Shown: one piece after another, positions 48,501-57,069 of the stretch
Layout: each line of letters starts with the position of its first letter
Position numbering within the stretch: the stretch's first letter is position 1
From: Gordonia hankookensis
GTDB taxonomy: Bacteria; Actinomycetota; Actinomycetes; Mycobacteriales; Mycobacteriaceae
Reading direction: 5' to 3'
Assembly (NCBI RefSeq): GCF_014673215.1
Contig: NZ_JACWMS010000001.1
Span: forward strand, 124,001 to 188,000
Length of the DNA stretch: 64,000 bases
The notes under the pieces: generated by a model
What the model was told of the DNA's origin: nothing
The model's input: only the letters and a program-made list of their open reading frames with translations
Database searches by the model: none
Translations under genes and position numbers: made by a program

Positions 48501-49058
48501 TCACTCGTTCGTCCCCGTCGTCGACATGCTCGATGGCCCGTCCCCCGTACTTTCGTGTGCGGTGTTCTCGTCGTCGCTTGTCTCGTGTCCTGCGCTGTCG
48601 CCCGCGTTGCCGTCGCGCGCCGGCCAGAGGGTCGCCAGGCCGGCGATGCCGGGGTCCTCGGCGGCCAGCAGGATCACGTCGCCCGGTCCGGGCCGCCAGT
48701 CCTCGGAGGTCAGCAGGTCACGTGCCTCGCCGGCGGTCGCGACCATCCGGACCTCGTCACCCCATGAGCCTTCCATGACGGTGCCCTGGTGAAGGGCACG
48801 CACGGCACGCGAACGCCCCACACACAGCGTCTTGTCGACGGCGAGGCGGACGATCTGACGACCGAGTCGATCGTGCTCGACGACACTCTCGTTCTCCGTG
48901 AGTCCGTCGGCGACAGCGAGTTCACCCAGGATCGCCCAGGTGCGCGTCTGCCCGGCCTCCGAGGGGGTCGCGCCCGCCTCTGCCAATCTGCGCAGCATGG
49001 CACGCACGTCGTCGATGTGGACCGACGACGCCACGAGAACAGTCGGTGGCGTCGTCAC
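48501..49058 (-). CDS. murF: Stand-alone, diverged MurF C-terminal domain (truncated murF)
   Basis: A 185-residue protein in the murF position. It aligns only with the C-terminal (third) domain of Mur[36 protein letters not shown] and [12 protein letters not shown] match mycobacterial MurF. The UDP-substrate and ATP-binding domains, with the GTxGKT loop, are absent. The conserved DAYNANPDS segment is replaced by [11 protein letters not shown], and the terminal VKAS by AAED, so ligase activity is implausible. The frame is clean, its GTG overlaps the murE stop (GTGA), and an acidic Ser/Thr tail of about 40 residues follows. It could be a retained non-catalytic domain; a full-length murF would have to be elsewhere. 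Confidence 0.85.
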   Translation of the reverse strand: MTTPPTVLVASSVHIDDVRAMLRRLAEAGATPSEAGQTRTWAILGELAVADGLTENESVVEHDRLGRQIVRLAVDKTLCVGRSRAVRALHQGTVMEGSWGDEVRMVATAGEARDLLTSEDWRPGPGDVILLAAEDPGIAGLATLWPARDGNAGDSAGHETSDDENTAHESTGDGPSSMSTTGTNE

Positions 49059-50683
49059 TTCTCGTCCTCCCCGTCCTCCGGAGGCGCGATCGACGAATCG
49101 AGGGCTGCCCCGGAGACCAGCCGGTCGTCGAAGGGATGCTTGACACCGTCGACCTCCTGACCGGTCTCGTGTCCTTTGCCCGCGATGAGCACGGTGTCCC
49201 CCGGCGTCGCCCAGGCGATGGCCGCCGCGATGGCCTCGGCGCGATCACCGACCTCGCGGATCTCGTGGGCGTCGACGTCGAGTCCGGCGGCCCGCGCGCC
49301 TGCGAGGACCTCGGCACGGATCGCGGCTGCTTCCTCGGTGCGCGGATTGTCGTCGGTGACGATCACGAGTTCGGCACCGCGAGCGGCGATCTCACCCATG
49401 ATCGGTCGCTTGCCCACGTCACGGTCACCGCCTGCCCCGACCACCACCGCGATCCGCCCGCGGGTCTGGTCGCGCAGCGTGGCGATCACCGCCTCGAGTG
49501 CCGCAGGCTTGTGCGCGTAGTCGACGACGACGAGGAATTGCTGCCCGCGGTCGATCCGTTCGAGCCGGCCCGGGACCGAGACGCCGGCGATCGCGCCGAT
49601 CGCTGCCGATGGGGTGACCCCGGCGCCGACCGCAATCGCCACCGCCGTCAGGGCATTGGCCACGTTGTAGCGGCCGGGTAGGGGCACCACCATCTCCTGG
49701 TCGCCGCCGCCGGGCACGGTGACCGTCACGTGCTGCGCGCCGTCGGCGTCCACTGTCGACGGTCCCGCATGCCACTGGGCCGGCACCGTTCCGGTCGACA
49801 CCGTCACCGGGGGCGACTGCTTGTCCGAACGGGCGATCTCGACCATCCGGCGTCCCCACTCGTCGTCGACACAGATGATCGGCCGCACCGCGTGCGTCGA
49901 TGACGACGGCGCGAACAACCGTGCCTTGGCGTCGAAGTAGGCCCGCATCGAATGGTGGAAATCCAGATGGTCCTGCGACAGGTTGGTGAACGCCCCGATG
50001 GCGAACTGGGCTCCGTCGACCCGGCCGAGCGCGAGGGCATGGCTGGACACCTCCATCACGACGGCGTCGACGCCGCGCTCGAGCATGGTGGCCAGCATCG
50101 CCTGCAGGGTCGGCGCCTCCGGAGTGGTGAGTGCGCTGGGCTGGGCGACCCCGTTGATGCGCGTCTGCACCGTGCCCATCAGGCCGACCGAGTGTCCCGC
50201 GGCGAGCAGGGCTGCCTCCACCATGTAGGCGGTCGTCGTCTTGCCCGAGGTGCCGGTGATGCCGATCAGCTTCAGTCGCAGGGACGGGTAGCCGAAGATC
50301 CGGGCACTCACCGAGCCGAGAACCTCTCGCGGATTCGGGTGGATGAGCACCGCACACGCCGCATCGGACCCGAGGACCTTTGTCAGCTCCGCACGTCCGG
50401 CCGGATCGGTGAGCACGGCTGTGGCGCCCGCCGCGACCGCCTGGTCGGCGAACAGGGCGCCGTGTGTGCGCCCGCCGGGCAGTGCCGCGAAGAGATCGCC
50501 GGGAATCACGTCCTGGGCCCGCAATGTCACTCCGGTGACCTCGGTGTCGGCCGATGCCGAACCGACGAGGTCCACACGAGCCCCGGTGGCCGCGGACAAG
50601 ACCGAGACCGCCGTCGGTGCCACGGCTGTCGGCCGAAGCATTCCCCCGGCAGGCTTCGCCCGGTTACGGCGAGTCGACGCCAT
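49055..50683 (-). CDS. murE: UDP-N-acetylmuramoyl-tripeptide synthetase (meso-diaminopimelate-adding)
   Basis: Adds the third stem residue. ATP loop GITGTSGKTTTAYMVEAAL near residue 145; substrate loop TTPEAPTLQ. The DDNPRTEE motif near residue 445 marks the meso-DAP-specific form, in agreement with the DAP-type wall of Mycobacteriales. The 542 residues include an N-terminal extension of about 25. A 161-base gap upstream toward ftsI has no clear promoter, but the ribosome site GAGGCGGGAGG is strong. The next gene is the murF fragment, coupled by GTGA. Confidence 0.95.
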   Translation of the reverse strand: MASTRRNRAKPAGGMLRPTAVAPTAVSVLSAATGARVDLVGSASADTEVTGVTLRAQDVIPGDLFAALPGGRTHGALFADQAVAAGATAVLTDPAGRAELTKVLGSDAACAVLIHPNPREVLGSVSARIFGYPSLRLKLIGITGTSGKTTTAYMVEAALLAAGHSVGLMGTVQTRINGVAQPSALTTPEAPTLQAMLATMLERGVDAVVMEVSSHALALGRVDGAQFAIGAFTNLSQDHLDFHHSMRAYFDAKARLFAPSSSTHAVRPIICVDDEWGRRMVEIARSDKQSPPVTVSTGTVPAQWHAGPSTVDADGAQHVTVTVPGGGDQEMVVPLPGRYNVANALTAVAIAVGAGVTPSAAIGAIAGVSVPGRLERIDRGQQFLVVVDYAHKPAALEAVIATLRDQTRGRIAVVVGAGGDRDVGKRPIMGEIAARGAELVIVTDDNPRTEEAAAIRAEVLAGARAAGLDVDAHEIREVGDRAEAIAAAIAWATPGDTVLIAGKGHETGQEVDGVKHPFDDRLVSGAALDSSIAPPEDGEDEK

Positions 50684-50844
50684 CTGTGCCTCCCGCCTCC
50701 CTCGTTGTTCAACCCAGGCGGCCCGGGTCGGGCTCGCCGGAACGCACTCACGATACCGTCAGCGCGATCGCTGTCCGTTACGGGTGACTGTGGACGCGCA
50801 CGGATTCGACATCGGTGCGCCGCCGATCGCCTGACCACCTCCGG

Positions 50845-52761
50845 TCAGCGCGCCTCCAGGGTCAAACGCGGCGCCGGTCCCGACAGGGGCACCCGGTCGC
50901 GCTGCAGCAACCACGAGGCGATCGTGCCGAACATCGGCGCCGCCGACTGCCCGCCGCTGCCGTCCGAGCTGCGTTTCGGATTGTCCAGCATGATGCCGAC
51001 CACATATCGGGGGTTGTCGGCCGGCGCGATGCCCGCGAAGGTGATGTTGTAGTTCGAGTTCGAGTAGCAGCCACAACTCGGATCGACCTGCTGGGCGGTG
51101 CCCGTCTTTCCGGAGATCTGGTAGCCGGCGACGGCACCCGTGTAGCCGGTCCCCTGCTGCACACCCATCGGGTCCTTCTGCATGACGGCCCGGAACATGT
51201 TCCGGACCTTCTCGGCGGTCTGTGGGCTCACCACACGGACACCGTCCGGGCGGGACATGTCATCGACGTCGTGCCCGTCTCGCTGCTCGGACTCGAGGAT
51301 GCGCGGCGGGACCCGCACACCGTTGTTCGCGATGGCCTGATACATCCCGGTCATCTGCAGCAGCGTCATCGACAGCCCCTGACCGATGGGCAGATTCGCG
51401 AACGAACCGCCCGACCATTGACTCAGGGCAGGCACCTCGCCTGCGCTCTCGGCCGGCAGCCCGACGCCGGTGCGCTGGCCGAGGCCGAATCTCTGGACCA
51501 TGTCGGCGTACCGTTTCTCGCCGATCTTCCGGGCCAGCATGAGGGTGCCGACATTCGACGACTTACCGAAGATCCCGGTCGTGGTGTACGGCTCGACGCC
51601 GTGCGACCAGGCGTCGTTGACCGTCACCCCCGCCATGTTGATGCTGCCGGGTACCTGGTGCACCTCGGTCGGCGTGGTGACGCCGTACTCGATGGCGGCC
51701 GATGCCGCGATGATCTTGTTGACCGAGCCCGGCTCGAACGGCGACGTGACCGCCCGGTTGCCGAGGTCGGCGTTCTGCTGGTCTCCCAGCGGCTGCGACG
51801 CGTTGAATGTGTTGTCGTTGGCCATCGCGACCACTTCGCCGGTCTTGGCGTCGAGGACCACCGCCGATGCGTTCTTGGCGCCCGAGGCCGCCTTGGCCGC
51901 CGACACCTGGCTCTGCACGAACCACTGGACGTCCGAATCGATCGTGAGGCGAACGGTCGCGCCGTTGAGGGCCGGATGCACGTTGCGGGTGCTGCCCGGG
52001 ATGATCGCGCCGTCGGAGCCGCGATCGTAGGTCTTGGAACCGTTGGTGCCCGCAAGTTGCGAATCGAGGGAGGCCTCGAGACCGACGAGGCCGTTGCCGT
52101 CGTAGTTGACGTCGCCGATGATGTTGGCACCCAACGACCCTCCGGGGTAGAGCCGGATGCTCTGCGGGTCGGCTCCGACCTCCGGGAACTCCTCGGTGAT
52201 CTTGTTCGCCACCTCCGGACTCACCGATCGAGCCAGGTACACGAAGGTGTCGTCGCTCTTGAGCTTGGACAACAGGTCCTGCTCGCTGATCGAACCACCG
52301 AGCGCCGACGACACGCCTTTCGCGATCTCGCCGAGGCGTTCGTCCACATCCGGTAGCGCGTCGTCCTTCTGATGGGCCTCGGCGATCGTCTTGCGAACCG
52401 ACTTGGGCAGGAAGGTCAGCGATCGCGCTTCGTCGGTGTAGGCGAGCGGGCGACCCTTGCGATCGAGGATCGCCCCGCGTTTCGCAGTGAGGACCTGTGT
52501 GTACTCGCGTTGTTGGGCCGCCTCGGCCGAGATCGACGATGCCTCCACGGTGTGCACCACGATCATCCGGATCGCCACCGCCAGCACCGCGAGGATCACC
52601 AATGCCCCGGCGATCCGGCTCCGGCCCAGGAATGTCTCCGGCCGTTGCGGACCGCCTGCTCCGGAACCGGCACCGCCGCGACCACCTCCGGAACCTCCGC
52701 GGCCACCTCGACCCCGACCGGAAGAACCCGCGTCGAAACGCTGGAAGACGGCACGTGTCAT
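50845..52761 (-). CDS. ftsI: Division-specific transpeptidase FtsI (PBP3/PbpB)
   Basis: A class B penicillin-binding protein that cross-links septal peptidoglycan. A Gly/Arg-rich cytoplasmic N-terminus (about residues 12-38) precedes one transmembrane helix (about 50-70), the dimerisation domain (RGAILDRKGRPLAYTDEARSL) and the transpeptidase domain with SVNK (active-site serine in FEPGSVNKI), SSN (FGKSSNVGTL) and KTGTA. The C-terminus has the DPSCGCYSNSN segment. The ATG at 52761 is preferred to a TTG three codons upstream. ftsL ends 21 bases before it. Confidence 0.94.
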   Translation of the reverse strand: MTRAVFQRFDAGSSGRGRGGRGGSGGGRGGAGSGAGGPQRPETFLGRSRIAGALVILAVLAVAIRMIVVHTVEASSISAEAAQQREYTQVLTAKRGAILDRKGRPLAYTDEARSLTFLPKSVRKTIAEAHQKDDALPDVDERLGEIAKGVSSALGGSISEQDLLSKLKSDDTFVYLARSVSPEVANKITEEFPEVGADPQSIRLYPGGSLGANIIGDVNYDGNGLVGLEASLDSQLAGTNGSKTYDRGSDGAIIPGSTRNVHPALNGATVRLTIDSDVQWFVQSQVSAAKAASGAKNASAVVLDAKTGEVVAMANDNTFNASQPLGDQQNADLGNRAVTSPFEPGSVNKIIAASAAIEYGVTTPTEVHQVPGSINMAGVTVNDAWSHGVEPYTTTGIFGKSSNVGTLMLARKIGEKRYADMVQRFGLGQRTGVGLPAESAGEVPALSQWSGGSFANLPIGQGLSMTLLQMTGMYQAIANNGVRVPPRILESEQRDGHDVDDMSRPDGVRVVSPQTAEKVRNMFRAVMQKDPMGVQQGTGYTGAVAGYQISGKTGTAQQVDPSCGCYSNSNYNITFAGIAPADNPRYVVGIMLDNPKRSSDGSGGQSAAPMFGTIASWLLQRDRVPLSGPAPRLTLEAR

Positions 52762-52782
52762 GGTTGCCAATTGTCCACGCTG

Positions 52783-53685
52783 TTAGCGGGATTCCCGCGA
52801 ATTTGCGCCCGGCGCGTTCTGGTTCGTCGGCAGCACGTTCGGTGCGGGACGGACCGCGGACGGTGCGGGTGCCGTCTGTGTGGTCGCGCCCGCCGCCGGT
52901 GCGGTGCCATCAGGGGTGACCGACGACGATGCGCCGGGTGTCGGCGCGGGGTTGGGGGCAGGCGTGGGTGTGGCGGTAGGCGCCTGCGCGGAATTGTCTC
53001 CAGGTGTCGAACTCGGTTGCGCACCTGCGGATTCCGCCCCGCCCCCGGGAAGCCCCTCGGAGTCGTCGACCTTCTTGGGGTCGATGCTCGACACCGGATC
53101 CGGTCCGGTCGGCGGGTTGATCGAACGCATGGCACGACCCTGCGCGGGTTCCGGATCGCCGATCACCCGAGGCGGTCCGGTTCCGGTCACGATCATCCGC
53201 GCCGGATTCTTCGCCGGGATCATGCCCAGCCGAGATGCCTTGTCGGACAGTTCCGGTGCCGAGTCACCCGATTCGTAACTGCGCTTGAGCGAGTCACGCC
53301 GATCGACCAGCGCCTGGTTCGCCTGACGCTCCTCACCGAGCCGATACGAATCCGCTGCTGCCTTCGTCGACAACAGCAGGCTCATGCCGAGCCCGATCAC
53401 AAGGAGGGCGAGCACCGGTACCACGAAAGGAATTCCGGCGACTCGAGCCCGCATCGAGATCTGGGGACCGACCGTCGCCGACATCGCTTTCGCCCGGGTC
53501 CGGCCTGCGATCTGATCGGCCCGCTCATCCCGCTCGAGCCGCTTCCGACGCCGGTCTATCGCGCGCTGGGCCGCGCGAGACCGAGTCGCGCGCTCACTCT
53601 CGAACCCCGAATGCCGCCTGCCTCGGCGGATCTCGTCCGCTTCGACGTGGTCATCGTCGATCTCGATGTCCTGCAAGACGGTCAT
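52783..53685 (-). CDS. ftsL: Cell division protein FtsL-like
   Basis: A 300-residue bitopic protein between rsmH and ftsI, the ftsL position. A basic cytoplasmic region (about residues 1-80) is followed by one transmembrane helix (about 85-108, [20 protein letters not shown]) and a coiled-coil periplasmic segment ([27 protein letters not shown]). A Pro/Ala/Thr-rich tail of about 140 residues follows and is much longer than in typical FtsL. Identification rests on position and topology. Its ATG overlaps the rsmH stop as ATGA. Confidence 0.85.
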   Translation of the reverse strand: MTVLQDIEIDDDHVEADEIRRGRRHSGFESERATRSRAAQRAIDRRRKRLERDERADQIAGRTRAKAMSATVGPQISMRARVAGIPFVVPVLALLVIGLGMSLLLSTKAAADSYRLGEERQANQALVDRRDSLKRSYESGDSAPELSDKASRLGMIPAKNPARMIVTGTGPPRVIGDPEPAQGRAMRSINPPTGPDPVSSIDPKKVDDSEGLPGGGAESAGAQPSSTPGDNSAQAPTATPTPAPNPAPTPGASSSVTPDGTAPAAGATTQTAPAPSAVRPAPNVLPTNQNAPGANSRESR

Positions 53686-54728
53686 GCGCGATCCTTTTCG
53701 TCGACACGTTCGATCACCCGGACACGCACCGGGGCCGATCGAGGGTTCTCCGTTTGCTCCTGGTCGTTCGCTCGCTCGGCGCCGCGGGTGATCAAGCGAA
53801 AATCCGGTGCAGAGTCCGGCAATTCCACCGGGAGGCCGATCGGCGAGGTCGATGTCGTGCGGCTGACGAACTCCCGCTTGACGATCCGGTCCTCGAGCGA
53901 CTGGTAACTCATCACGGCGACGCGTCCACCGACCCGCAGGGCCGACAACGCTGCCGGAAGTGCACGACGCAGCGCATCGAGCTCGTGGTTGACCTCGATC
54001 CGCAACGCCTGGAAGGTACGTTTCGCCGGATGCCCACCGGTCCTGCGCGTGGCGGCCGGGATGGCGGCGTAGAGCAGCTCGACGAGACGGCCACTCGTGG
54101 TGAACGGCTCCTTCTCGCGCTCCCGCAGGATCGCCGACGCGATCTTCCCGGCGAATCGTTCCTCGCCGTACTCCGACAGGATGCGCGCCAGGTCGCCGTG
54201 CGAGTACGTGTTGAGAATATCTGCGGCCGTTGTGGTTTCGGAGGAGTTCATCCGCATGTCCAGGGGCGCGTCGACCGCGTACGCGAAACCCCGGTCAGGA
54301 CGATCGAGTTGCATGGACGACACACCGAGGTCGAAGAGAACCGCGTCGACGAGGTCGACACCGACGTCGGTCAACACCTCGCCGATCTCGTCGAAACGGG
54401 CCTGATGGAAGGTGATCCGCTCACCGAACTCCGCCAGACGGTCGCGAGCGATGTCGAGCGCGTTGCTGTCCCGGTCGATGCCGATCACCCGGACCCGCGG
54501 ATCGGCGCGCAGTATGAGTTCGGTGTGGCCGCCGGCCCCGAGCGTGCCATCCACGAAGACGGGCGCGCTGCCGGTTCCGGGGAACGCCGCCGTGATGAGC
54601 TCGACCATCCGGTCTGCCATCACCGGCAGATGCCCGAACTCGCCGGAACGGCGGGGCGTCCCACTGTGGTCCGCGTGCGGAGTGAGCCGATCGGATTCGC
54701 CGTCCGGCTCCTCGTGGCGTGCGTTCAC
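53682..54728 (-). CDS. rsmH: 16S rRNA (cytosine-1402-N4)-methyltransferase
   Basis: An SAM-dependent methyltransferase acting on 16S rRNA C1402. [30 protein letters not shown] (SAM loop), [12 protein letters not shown] and [21 protein letters not shown] are classic RsmH motifs; the C-terminus has [21 protein letters not shown]. The GTG at 54728 has GGAGGAGG upstream and is preferred over the longer frame, giving 348 residues. A 194-base gap to mraZ shows no clear element. Confidence 0.95.
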   Translation of the reverse strand: MNARHEEPDGESDRLTPHADHSGTPRRSGEFGHLPVMADRMVELITAAFPGTGSAPVFVDGTLGAGGHTELILRADPRVRVIGIDRDSNALDIARDRLAEFGERITFHQARFDEIGEVLTDVGVDLVDAVLFDLGVSSMQLDRPDRGFAYAVDAPLDMRMNSSETTTAADILNTYSHGDLARILSEYGEERFAGKIASAILREREKEPFTTSGRLVELLYAAIPAATRRTGGHPAKRTFQALRIEVNHELDALRRALPAALSALRVGGRVAVMSYQSLEDRIVKREFVSRTTSTSPIGLPVELPDSAPDFRLITRGAERANDQEQTENPRSAPVRVRVIERVDEKDRA

Positions 54729-54922
54729 CGACCTCCTCCTCGGACTGTGCGGTTCGATTCGTCGGTCTCGGGCGGTGAGGGTTCGCAACGGGGTGTCTCC
54801 GATGAGGCGGGGTCTCGGCCCGATCGCGCACCTGGCGTTGGGGAAGTACGCCAGGGTCGCTCCGGGCCGAGGCCTCGACCCATCCGATCCCGTATTCATC
54901 TGTCTGCCCGATCGCTTGCCTG

Positions 54923-55363
54923 CTACAGCAACGCGTCCAGTGCGTCTGAGCCCGCGGCGGAGAAGTCCTCCTCGTGCTCACTCTGGTAGTCGCTCCACGC
55001 TTGCGCGTCCCAGATCTCGAGGTGATCGAACCCGCCGATCACCACGCATTCCTTGGACAGGCCCGCGTAGGTCCGGTGTTCGGCCGACAGGGTGATCCGG
55101 CCCTGCCCGTCGGGTCGCTGCTCATCGGTACTCGCGAAGAAGTACCGCTGATAGGCCCGCGCCTCAGGGTTGTTCCGCGACGCCGCCATGGTGCGTTCAG
55201 CGATCGCGTCGAACTCGTCGGCTCGATACACCGACAGGCTGCGGTCCTGGCCTCGTGTGACCATCACCCCTCCTGCCAGTGCGTCGCGGAACTTGGCGGG
55301 CAACGTGAGCCGCCCCTTGTCGTCCAACTTGGGCGTGTAGGTGCCGACAAATCGCACGGACAT
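54923..55363 (-). CDS. mraZ: Transcriptional regulator MraZ
   Basis: First gene of the dcw cluster, 146 residues. Two SpoVT/AbrB-like halves: [22 protein letters not shown] and [21 protein letters not shown], both with the DxxGRxxxP-like core. MraZ forms ring oligomers that bind tandem repeats upstream of its own gene and represses or activates the operon. Two AAAGTGG boxes ten bases apart lie about 65-80 bases upstream on the transcript strand. Confidence 0.95.
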   Translation of the reverse strand: MSVRFVGTYTPKLDDKGRLTLPAKFRDALAGGVMVTRGQDRSLSVYRADEFDAIAERTMAASRNNPEARAYQRYFFASTDEQRPDGQGRITLSAEHRTYAGLSKECVVIGGFDHLEIWDAQAWSDYQSEHEEDFSAAGSDALDALL

Positions 55364-55420
55364 GTCGACACCTCCTGCCCTACTGGGTTCGGCGTCCGGT
55401 CCGTCTCACCCAGTGCTGCC

Positions 55421-55448
55421 ACAGTACCCCACTTTCCTCCACTTTCCA
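55421..55448 (-). promoter_or_regulatory. mraZ promoter with MraZ boxes
   Basis: On the transcript strand AAAGTGG occurs at 55439-55445 and 55429-55435, exactly ten bases apart, with a further TGG at 55446-55448. TACTGT (55421-55426) follows as a -10-like element, so the boxes overlap the -35 region. MraZ boxes in other bacteria are TGGG- or AAAGTG-type repeats at this spacing. Autoregulation is likely. Confidence 0.7.
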
Positions 55449-55511
55449 CCCCTGACGCTCCACCTACCCCCCACACGATCGGAAAAGTCCAGTTCAATGG
55501 CCTTATTTTGA

Positions 55512-55710
55512 GTGGGGCATGTTGCGCGACACGGCGCGTCGCATGCGCAGATGTGCGGTGGTGGTGATGCTGAATCACATCAAAGTGCCAGGTGAGGAAT
55601 GAGATCCGTGCCCTGTGGGGCATAGTGGGGCACTTCGGTGGGGCGGCGTGGGGAATCGGGGTGGGGCACGGTGGGGAGTCGCACCGGGGAGTCGCACCGG
55701 GGAGTCGAGG
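55512..55710. repeat. GTGGGG array with 23-base period upstream of mraZ
   Basis: On the plus strand GTGGGG starts at 55615, 55625, 55638, 55648, 55661 and 55671: spacings 10, 13, 10, 13, 10, that is, three 23-base repeats of a paired box. Another GTGGGG is at 55512. Directly after, GGGGAGTCGCACC occurs at 55673 and 55686 with a third partial copy at 55699. The 452-base region 55364-55815 otherwise has no gene. Ten-base pairing resembles the MraZ boxes but in the opposite orientation. Confidence 0.8.
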
Positions 55711-55741
55711 GAGGGCGTCGGCTCCACGCGCCATCGCCAAC

Positions 55742-55776
55742 ACGAAAAGACCGCACACCGAAGTGGCGTGCGGTCT
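55742..55776 (-). terminator. Intrinsic terminator of the DUF3040 gene
   Basis: AGACCGCAC (55748-55756) pairs with GTGCGGTCT (55768-55776), a nine-base stem with an 11-base loop. On the minus strand it is followed by a short T-run (TCTTTTCG), 40 bases after the DUF3040 stop. This is a good intrinsic terminator for an actinobacterium and isolates the DUF3040 gene from mraZ. Confidence 0.75.
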
Positions 55777-55815
55777 GTGAACGACCTTGCGCCGGGTTCT
55801 CACCCGGCGGGCGAT

Positions 55816-56217
55816 CTACTCCTGCTCGAAGCGGCGGTTGAACCGCTCTTCCATGCGTTCGGAGAACTTACGCTTGGGTGCGCTGCCTCGGGACTCCTTG
55901 GCACCGTTGCCGTGCTCACGATCGGCCCCCGCCGACCGACTGCCGCCGCCCCACAGTGCGAGCAACCCCGCACCGAACATCACGAGAAACCCGATGAGGC
56001 TGATGATCGGGAACCCGCCGACGCGCACCTCGACGATGAGTCCACCGACGAGGAGGACCAGACCCACAACGAAGATGGCAACCGCTTGCAGGCGACGCCG
56101 GCCGCTGGACCGTCCGAGGCGACGACGCTTGACGCTCGACGCGAACTTCGGGTCTTCGGCATACAGAGCGCTTTCGATCTGTTCGAGCATCCGCTGCTCG
56201 TGCTCCGAAAGAGGCAC
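55816..56217 (-). CDS. DUF3040 membrane protein
   Basis: A 133-residue protein with the DUF3040 start (PLSEHEQRMLEQIESALYAEDPKFASSV), then two transmembrane helices (about residues 45-65 and 70-90) and a basic C-terminal tail ending RMEERFNRRFEQE. The GTG at 56217 has AGGAGG upstream. A DUF3040 gene upstream of mraZ is also found in mycobacteria (Rv2169c position). Function unknown; association with the dcw cluster suggests a cell-envelope role. Confidence 0.88.
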   Translation of the reverse strand: MPLSEHEQRMLEQIESALYAEDPKFASSVKRRRLGRSSGRRRLQAVAIFVVGLVLLVGGLIVEVRVGGFPIISLIGFLVMFGAGLLALWGGGSRSAGADREHGNGAKESRGSAPKRKFSERMEERFNRRFEQE

Positions 56218-56377
56218 CGACCCTCCTAACTCCCACTCCACCGACCCGACCGCATGGCCGTTGCCGGTCCTGCGCGATGTCGACGCCGTCTGCCGCCGTC
56301 TGCGGCTTCAATTTCCCATGATACGAGCAGAATCACCCGGCGACCACCATTACCCGAGGTTGGGTCGGATCATACCG

Positions 56378-56851
56378 TCACGCGGTCCGGTCCGAATGCG
56401 CGGCCTGGTGGGGCAATTTGCCTTGCTCGTACGAGATGAGCAACGCCTCGACGGCATCGAGCAGGTCGATGACCCTGCGGCGCATCTGCTGCACCGCTCG
56501 ATCGTCGATCGCGCGGACCAGGCCGGCCTCGATGTCGAGGCGTACCCGCGAGCGGGCGGCAAAGTAGGCGGCGTGGTCGTCGAGCTCGGGGACCACCACC
56601 GGGACCCGATTCCAGGCGCTACGGGAATGCCTGCGCCGGACCGGCCTGTTCGTCGGCTCGTGGATCTCCAGCGCCGCACCTGCGGCCCGCAGCGCGGTGA
56701 GGTAGTACTGACGGAAGCGCTCTGCGGAGTCGTCGACGCCGTCGGCGTTGTCGAACAGATTCTGGGCGCGGTCGAGCAGGTCACGGCTACGTCCCACCAC
56801 GATCGGATCGATGTCCGTCGTGGACCCGGTCGTCGGAATCGAGTTGGGCAT
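56378..56851 (-). CDS. SAV_6107-like HEPN-domain protein, likely SOS-regulated
   Basis: A 157-residue all-helical protein. GRSRDLLDRAQNLFDNADGVDDSAERFRQYYLTALRAAGAALE and the C-terminal helices (RAIDDRAVQQMRRRVIDLLDAVEALL) resemble the SAV_6107-type HEPN family; HEPN domains are often RNases or nucleotide-binding partners. No clear RxxxxH catalytic motif is visible, so activity is open. The ATG at 56851 has GGGGAGG upstream; an in-frame ATG at 57001 would add 50 very basic residues. A perfect LexA box and promoter lie 150 bases upstream. Confidence 0.7.
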   Translation of the reverse strand: MPNSIPTTGSTTDIDPIVVGRSRDLLDRAQNLFDNADGVDDSAERFRQYYLTALRAAGAALEIHEPTNRPVRRRHSRSAWNRVPVVVPELDDHAAYFAARSRVRLDIEAGLVRAIDDRAVQQMRRRVIDLLDAVEALLISYEQGKLPHQAAHSDRTA

Positions 56852-57000
56852 GTCCACCTCCCCGTGGTCAGTCGGCCGTCGTTGTACGCGGTGCGACTGC
56901 TGTATACAACGCCGGCCCGACAGCAAACGCTTCCCTCGTCGCCGTCGGGCCGGCGCCCGATGTCGGCGGGTGGACAGAACAGCTTGCGGAGGCTGATTCA

Positions 57001-57016
57001 TCGAACACCCGTTCGA
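57001..57016. promoter_or_regulatory. SOS (LexA) box
   Basis: TCGAACACCCGTTCGA is a perfect match to the mycobacterial SOS box TCGAAC-N4-GTTCGA. It overlaps the predicted start point of the leftward promoter for the HEPN gene and lies 54 bases upstream of the rightward GNAT gene. Confidence 0.8.
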
Positions 57017-57023
57017 CATATTC

Positions 57024-57052
57024 AATATAGCTAGCACCTCCGTCACCTTCAA
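57024..57052 (-). promoter_or_regulatory. Promoter of the HEPN gene
   Basis: On the minus strand TTGAAG (57047-57052), a 17-base spacer and TATATT (57024-57029) form a strong promoter by actinobacterial standards. Transcription would begin near 57017, at the edge of the LexA box, so LexA would block it. The transcript has an untranslated leader of about 165 bases if the ATG at 56851 is used. Confidence 0.7.
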
Positions 57053-57069
57053 GGCGACGGCCGACCCCG

